Assembly: GCA_023614405.1 (NCBI GenBank)
Contig: CM042688.1
Span: forward strand, 72,588,253-72,652,252
From: Avena insularis
Taxonomy: Eukaryota; Streptophyta; Magnoliopsida; Poales; Poaceae
Reading direction: 5' to 3'
DNA: 64,000 nt
The stretch's first letter is position 1. Every line of letters begins with the position of its first letter. The notes under the pieces were generated by a model. That model had not been told where the DNA came from and made no database searches. It worked only from the letters and a program-made list of their open reading frames with translations. The position numbers and the translations under genes were made by a program. Shown piece by piece: positions 58,988 through 64,000 of this stretch.

Positions 58988-59004
58988 CGTTATCATGCAC
59001 GCAT
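58988..59004 (+). other. Probable primer binding site of J
   Basis: CGTTATCATGCACGCAT lies directly after the LTR. Related copia elements carry TTATCAGCACG-type sequences here. The exact tRNA is not established. Confidence 0.5.
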
Positions 59005-59061
59005 AGACTTTGCCGAGAGCAATCACAAGAAGGAAAGAAGAGCAGAAGAAAGGAGGACAAA

Positions 59062-60120
59062 ATGACTACCAAAGAATTTGAAGAGCTTGCGCTCAACGGG
59101 CATAACTACCCTACATGGGCTATGGATGTTAAGATAAGTCTTTCATCCTGTGGCATTGCAGGTGCACTCATACCACTTGAGGATTCTCCCTAGGCCGGAG
59201 TTGCACAATTAACTAAGCAATAGAAATATGGTGCATTATACATCATAAGGCCCCATATTTACCCAGATTTAAAATCTGAATACTTGATGGAGGAATCTCG
59301 AAGCAATATGTGGCAATCACTTCAGACTAGATATGAACAGCAGAAGGCTGTTATACTTCCTGAAGCTAGTCATGAATGGACCCACTTAAGGCTTCAGGAT
59401 TTCAAATCTGTCGGAGCTTATAATCATGAAGTCCATAAGATTTGTTCAAAGTTGCGATTTTGCGAGAAGGAACCTTCAGAAGTGGATAAGATATAAAATA
59501 CTCTATCAACTATGCTCCCTGCTAATAGGATCTTACAACAACAATATCGTGCCAGGAATTACCAAGTTTATTCTGAACTTATACATGTGCTTCTCCAGGC
59601 CGAGAAACATGATGAAATTCTTTTGAAAAATAGTCATCAACGCCTAGTTGGGGCTGCTCCTCTACCTGAGGTACATGCAAATTTTAGAAAAACAACAAGT
59701 TCAATGGCTCATTCAAAGGCCAAACCAAGAACTTTAAGGGTAAAACCAACCGCTATCACAACAAGAAGAACATGCCACATAATTCAGAAAAGGGGAATGG
59801 CATAGCAAAGAAGAAGTTTGATAAAACTACTATTTGCCAGAAATGTGGATGCTACAAGGACACCACCAAAAATGCCGCACCCCAAGACATCTGGTAAACC
59901 TCTACCTGCAATCCATGGGATGGAACAAAACTACCCAAGGAGCAAGATATGAAGCACACTTCAATCTTCAACCTAAGAACAACAAGGAAACTGGATGTTC
60001 GCAAGATGTTCAAGGATAACCAAGCAACACAAAGGAATTTCATCTACCACAGGACTCCAAGGACAAGGAGGACATGATGATCGAATACGCCTCAAACAAC
60101 GCATTTGATGACTTTGACTA
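59062..60120 (+). pseudogene. gag: Copia gag of J
   Basis: ATG at 59062 opens MTTKEFEELALNGHNYPTWA, a typical gag start. The same frame runs to 59805 with three in-frame stops (59191, 59221, about 59494). It reads LQTRYEQQKAVILPEA and later a basic region. The zinc knuckle region begins at about 59837 (CQKCGC) in a shifted frame and loses its His/Cys spacing. 59900-60120 is a readable but frame-shifting tail. The product would be a particle protein. Confidence 0.85.
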
Positions 60121-60334
60121 GTAGATTAACTCCATTAGATAATATATTTATATACATCCATTGTATTGTTATAATAAAAACATATTATTATTGTTGTTGT
60201 CTTCACCCTATATTGTAAAGCACAATATATATTGTATCAGCACTTCGATATCAATAAAGTTGTAAATATTCTATATGCAATAAAAGTATTTTCATCACTG
60301 AAAATTCTATATTTTTAATATATAGATTCTACGG
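60121..60334 (+). other. AT-rich stretch between gag and protease of J
   Basis: About 200 bp of AT-rich, non-coding sequence with repeated AATATATTTATATAC-like words. It is unusual inside a copia polyprotein, so it may be a small insertion. Confidence 0.4.
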
Positions 60335-60763
60335 GAGTCAATCCAAATGGAGGAGGAAATGTGCCTTGTGGACAGTGGTACCACAAACTCTATACTTAGG
60401 AAAATAAAGTATTTCCAAACTCTTAAGAAGTTAAATGGAGATATTTTAACAATCGCTGGACGCAATGCGGTAATTGTTGACACAGGACGTGTCATATTTA
60501 CCGTCCCTATGGGTACACAAATTATGATTGAGGATGCTTTATTGTATCCTGATTCAACTCGTACCCTCATAGGATATAGAGATATCCACAAAAATGGCTT
60601 TCATATTGAAACCCATGAAGACAACAAAGAGGAATATCTCCTTTTTACCAAAGATAATGGATATGGCAAACAAATATTTGAGAAAATTCTTTCTTTATCA
60701 TCAGGATTGTACTACACATACATAAAACCCGTAGCACACGTTGCATATAAGGTATTTTTTTAA
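60335..60763 (+). pseudogene. pol: Aspartic protease region of J
   Basis: The open frame 60347-60763 (138 codons) contains CLVDSGTTNSIL, the copia aspartic protease active site (Asp-Ser-Gly), followed by the protease fold region and the start of pre-integrase. It ends at TAA 60761, with the same frame continuing into integrase. The protease would cut the polyprotein. Confidence 0.82.
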
Positions 60764-61683
60764 ATGTCAATGCATTCCAAACTATTCCAAACTTGGCATG
60801 ATCGCCTTGGTCATCCTAGTATAGGGATGATGAGAAAAATTATCTACAATTCAAATAATCATGACTTAAATGAAGCTTTCCCACAATCTACGGATTTCAT
60901 GTGCACTGCGTGTGCTACCGGGAAACTTATTTTAAGACCTTCTTGTCTTAAAATTCAAGTGGAACCACTTCAGTTCCTTGAACGAATTCAAGGTGATATT
61001 TATGGTCCAATCCAACCATTGTCTGGACCTTTTAGGTATTTCATGGTTCTAATAGACGCATCTACACGATGGTTCCACGTGTGCCTACTATCCACACGAA
61101 GTCATGCACTTGCCAAAATAATGAGACAAGTTATTAAATTACAAGCTCATTATCCTGAGAATCAAATTAAAACAATTCGAATGGACAATGCTGCTGAATT
61201 TTCCTCACGTGCCTTTAATGATTATTGTATGGCCCTAGGAATTGAAGTTCAGCACTCGGTCCCATATGTCCACACATAAAATGGATTGGCAGAATCTCTA
61301 ATTAAGAGAATTAAGCTCATCGCAAGACCCTTGCTAATAAATATCAATTTACCAACTTCATGTTGGGTCATGCAGTTTTACACTCTGCTAAATTAATTCA
61401 ATTGCGATCAGCTGCATATCACAACACTTTCTCTCTGCAATTAGTACGTGGAAATCTACCAAATATTTCCCATCTGCGTAAATTCGGATACGCCACATAT
61501 GTGCCGATCTCACCACCACAACGTACATCCATGGGCCCACAAAGGAAATTAGGGATCTATGTGGGGTACAAATCACCGTCAATAATCAAGTACCTTGAAC
61601 CCCTCATAGGGGATCTATTCACAGTCCATCATGCTGATTGCATCTTTAATGAGGACCATTTCCTGGTATTAGGGGGGATATAA
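60764..61683 (+). pseudogene. pol: Copia integrase of J
   Basis: It is in the same frame as the protease. It has the pre-integrase motif WHDRLGHPSIG with CTAC, then the core with Asp (QGDIYGP), Asp (MDNAAEF) and, after TAA at 61277, Glu (GLAESLIKR). All three catalytic residues remain although a stop lies before the third. A frameshift near 61370 moves the C-terminal part to 61360-61683 (YATYVPISPPQRTSMGP, KLGIYVGY). Confidence 0.88.
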
Positions 61684-62289
61684 AGTACCAAAAAGAATGC
61701 CCGGAAATCGATTGGAATGCCCAAGGCATTTCCTCCTCAGATCCACGTAATCAAGAAACTGAATTTCAAGTTCGAAAAATAATTAATTTGCAACATATTG
61801 TAAATAACCTGCCAGATTCATTTACTGCTATAAAGGTGTTACTAAATCCTACAATACTGCAATAAATGTGCCCGAACGAGTGGAGGTACCAACAAAAACC
61901 ACTCAACCCCCTGTTCAAAGGAAGAGGGGGAGAAGCACGGCCACACAATAGGGTTCAGCTCCTCACAAGCAACAAAGGAATCAGAGGAAGAAACCCTAAG
62001 AACCAGTAAATAAAAATCAACCTAGTGTTGATAATCATCAAATGGGTAATATACACCCAATGGAAGGACAACCTTCACAACCCAGCTCAGTTGTGCACAC
62101 AATGATTGGGACATCGGATCACCCAGACTCAACCGTATTGGGAAATCACGACGAGTCAACAGGGGTAAATGAAATTTTCAAAAACTATATAGATTTTGGA
62201 GAATCTTACAATCGTAAGTCTACAATTGTCGACATATATTTCTCAACTACAATTGCAAACAACCTTCTAAATGATCATGATCCAAAGAC
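61684..62289 (+). pseudogene. pol: Linker between integrase and RT of J
   Basis: A low-conservation linker with several stops (61681, about 61865, 61949). One frame (62042-62320) is open but has no catalytic motif. Confidence 0.6.
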
Positions 62290-63378
62290 CATGGCAGAGT
62301 GTGAGAAACGCTCCGACTGACCTAAATGGAAGGATGCAATCCAAGTAGAACTAGCCTCGCTCAACAAACGTGAGGTATTCACTAAAGCAATACCTACACC
62401 TCCTAAAGTTTTCTCTGTGGGATTCAAATGGTTTTCATCTGCAAAAGGAACGAGAACAATAAGGTGGTGAGATATAGAGCAAGGCTTGTAGCCCAAGGTT
62501 TCACGCAGAGACCAGACATTGATTTCAATGAAACATATTCTCTAGTAATGAGTGGCATTACTTTCCAATATCTTATATCTATGGTAGTACAAAATCGTCT
62601 ATCCATGCATTTGATGGACGTAGTGACTGCTTACCTTTACGGCTCACTTGATTCGGACATATACATGAAGGTTCCTGATGGAATCCCAATTCCGAGTCCA
62701 AATGCAAAACGCAACTTATATTGTGTAAAACTAAATAAGTCTCTATATGGCTTAAAACAGTCGGAACGCATGTGATACAACCGACTTAGTGAGTTCCTTG
62801 TGAAAAAGGGATACTCCAACAATGATGATTGTCCATGTGTTTTCATCAAGAAGTCCAAAATTGTATTTCGCATTATTTTAGTGTATGTAGATGATCTTAA
62901 CATCATTGGCAACACAAAAGATATTGATGAAACACACGATCATCTAAAGACGAAATTTGAGATGAAGGATTTGGGTAAAACCAAATTTTGCTTAGGATTA
63001 CAACTCGAGCACCTTCCATCAGGTATTTTGGTTCATCAAACCGCCTATATCCAAAAAATATTGGAGAAATCCAATATGGACAAATCCTATCCATCCAAAA
63101 CTCCCATGGTTCAATCTCTAGACGTAGAGAAAGATCGATTTAGACCAAGAGATGATGGAGAAGAGATACTTGGATCTAAAGTTCCATATCTCAGTGTCGT
63201 TGGAGCGCTCGTGTATCTTGCAAATTGCACCAGGCCTGATATCGCATTTGTAGTGAATTTACTAGAAAGACATAGCACAACTCCCACTAAACGTCATTGG
63301 GCGAGAGTCAAGAATATCTTCGATATCTTCAAGGTACAAAGGATCTTGGCCTATTCTATCAGTTTCAGAGAAATCTAG
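62290..63378 (+). pseudogene. pol: Copia reverse transcriptase of J
   Basis: It begins near WKDAIQVELASLNKREVF (62325). A frameshift near 62430 leads into a frame with RARLVAQGF, MDVVTAYLYGS (catalytic Asp) and SLYGLKQS. A TGA at 62773 stands where a Trp codon is expected. The frame then reopens (62800-63378) with YVDDLNIIG (62884-62910, both Asp intact), MKDLGKTKFCLG, and VGALVYLANCTRPDIAF. It differs clearly from the A/E-type RT, confirming a separate lineage. Confidence 0.92.
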
Positions 63379-63907
63379 ACATTGATATGATTGGGTATAC
63401 TGATGCTGGCTACTTATCTGACCCCCACAATGTCGGATCACAAACCGGTTTTGTGTTCCTACATGGTGGAACAGCCATGTCATGGAAGTCTTTTAAACAG
63501 ACTCTAGTGGCTACATCCACCAATCATTCTAAAATAATCGCATTATATGAAGCATCACGTGAATGTGTTTGGCTTCACAGAATGGTAAACCATATACAAC
63601 AATCATGTGGAAAAGGTTCTATCGAATCTCCAACCATTATCTATGAAGATAATGCTGCTTGTGTTGCTCAGATGCAAACGGGTAACATATAAAGAGTAAT
63701 ATCACTAAACATATTGCACCTAAATTGTTTTATCCTCATGAATTACAAAAGAGTAGGGAGATAAACATCTTACAAGTCAAATCATGCGATAATCTCGCTG
63801 ATCTATTCACAAAGTCTCTACCAACTTCAACATTTGAGAAATATGTTCATGGAATTGGTATGCGACGACTTCATGATTTACAAGGATCAAGGAGAGTATC
63901 TCTCTGA
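63297..63907 (+). pseudogene. pol: Copia RNase H of J
   Basis: After a frameshift, 63297-63692 carries GYTDAGYLSDP (first acidic residue), QTLVATSTNHSKIIAL and YEDNAACVAQM. A TAA at 63690 is followed by another shift into 63725-63907 (SCDNLADLFTKSLP, FEKYVHGIGMRRL), the usual C-terminus of copia pol. It stops at TGA 63905. Confidence 0.88.
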
Positions 63908-64000
63908 ATTATAACTCGTGCAAACATTATATTACACTCTTTTCCCCTTTATGAGTTTACTCACATAGTTCTCATCAAGGTTTTTAATGAGGTAATATCA
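63908..64000 (+). other. 3' UTR start of J
   Basis: Non-coding sequence after pol. PPT and 3' LTR not reached. Confidence 0.5.

Larger units (their letters stand above)
58573..64000 (+). mobile_element. Ty1/copia retrotransposon J with doubled 5' LTR, right end outside window
   Basis: Two abutting short LTRs (58573-58779, 58780-58987) are followed by a PBS-like sequence, gag (59062), protease, integrase, RT and RNase H in copia order. The last recognisable codon is near 63907. No third LTR copy appears before 64000, so the 3' LTR should lie just beyond. Short LTRs and the CTAACACGTTATCA junction suggest an Ale/Hopscotch-like lineage (inference). Several stops and frameshifts are present. Confidence 0.9.

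Overview
This window looks like an intergenic block of a large grass genome, most likely Triticeae (wheat, barley, rye or a relative). Its LTRs start with the TGTTGGAAATATGCCC / TGAAGGAAATATGCCC type of sequence known from the BARE/WIS/Angela-like Ty1/copia world. It also holds non-autonomous gypsy elements with long LTRs and Stowaway-like MITEs. I found no intact host gene, no tRNA or rRNA gene, and nothing bacterial. Almost every reading frame is a broken piece of a retrotransposon polyprotein. Lineage names are inference from memory of the families; boundaries, target-site duplications (TSDs) and motifs were read directly.

Layout, left to right. (A) 1-7986: minus-strand copia element with its 3' LTR cut by the window edge, broken gag, integrase and reverse transcriptase (RT), a primer binding site (PBS) and a 5' LTR. 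(H) 7987-9141: decayed plus-strand copia fragment. (B) 9142-16400: second minus-strand element with A-type LTRs but an internal region decayed beyond coding; its 5' LTR is truncated at about 16400. (D) 16404-18205: polypurine tract (PPT) plus LTR of another copia family, plus strand. (X) 18206-19505: unassigned sequence ending in a gypsy-LTR-like motif. 19506-31872: tandem array of a ~918-bp monomer with ~133-bp sub-repeats rich in CAACTTA. It is interrupted by (C) 20699-28869, a plus-strand copia of the same decayed type as B. 31873-33692: unassigned, partly GC-rich.

(E) 33693-57199 is a large plus-strand copia element carrying two nested gypsy-type non-autonomous elements. F (34852-43057, TSD GTGGG) sits in E's 5' LTR and G (44943-51781, TSD CTCCA) sits in E's gag. 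57200-58572: two Stowaway-like MITEs in an AT-rich relic region. (J) 58573-64000: copia element with two abutting ~208-bp LTRs at its 5' end and a broken gag-pol; it runs off the right edge.

How the parts relate: A and E encode closely similar copia proteins. B and C share LTR type, leader and the same lesions, so they look like copies of an already decayed, trans-mobilised parent. F and G share a 3' module (about 2.7 kb of 3' UTR, the PPT and the first ~238 bp of LTR) but carry unrelated 5' halves and unrelated ORFs. F encodes a gag plus an acidic protein with a hydrophobic tail; G encodes a ~207-aa protein I do not recognise. These two modular gypsy elements and the hierarchical satellite-like array are the most interesting content.
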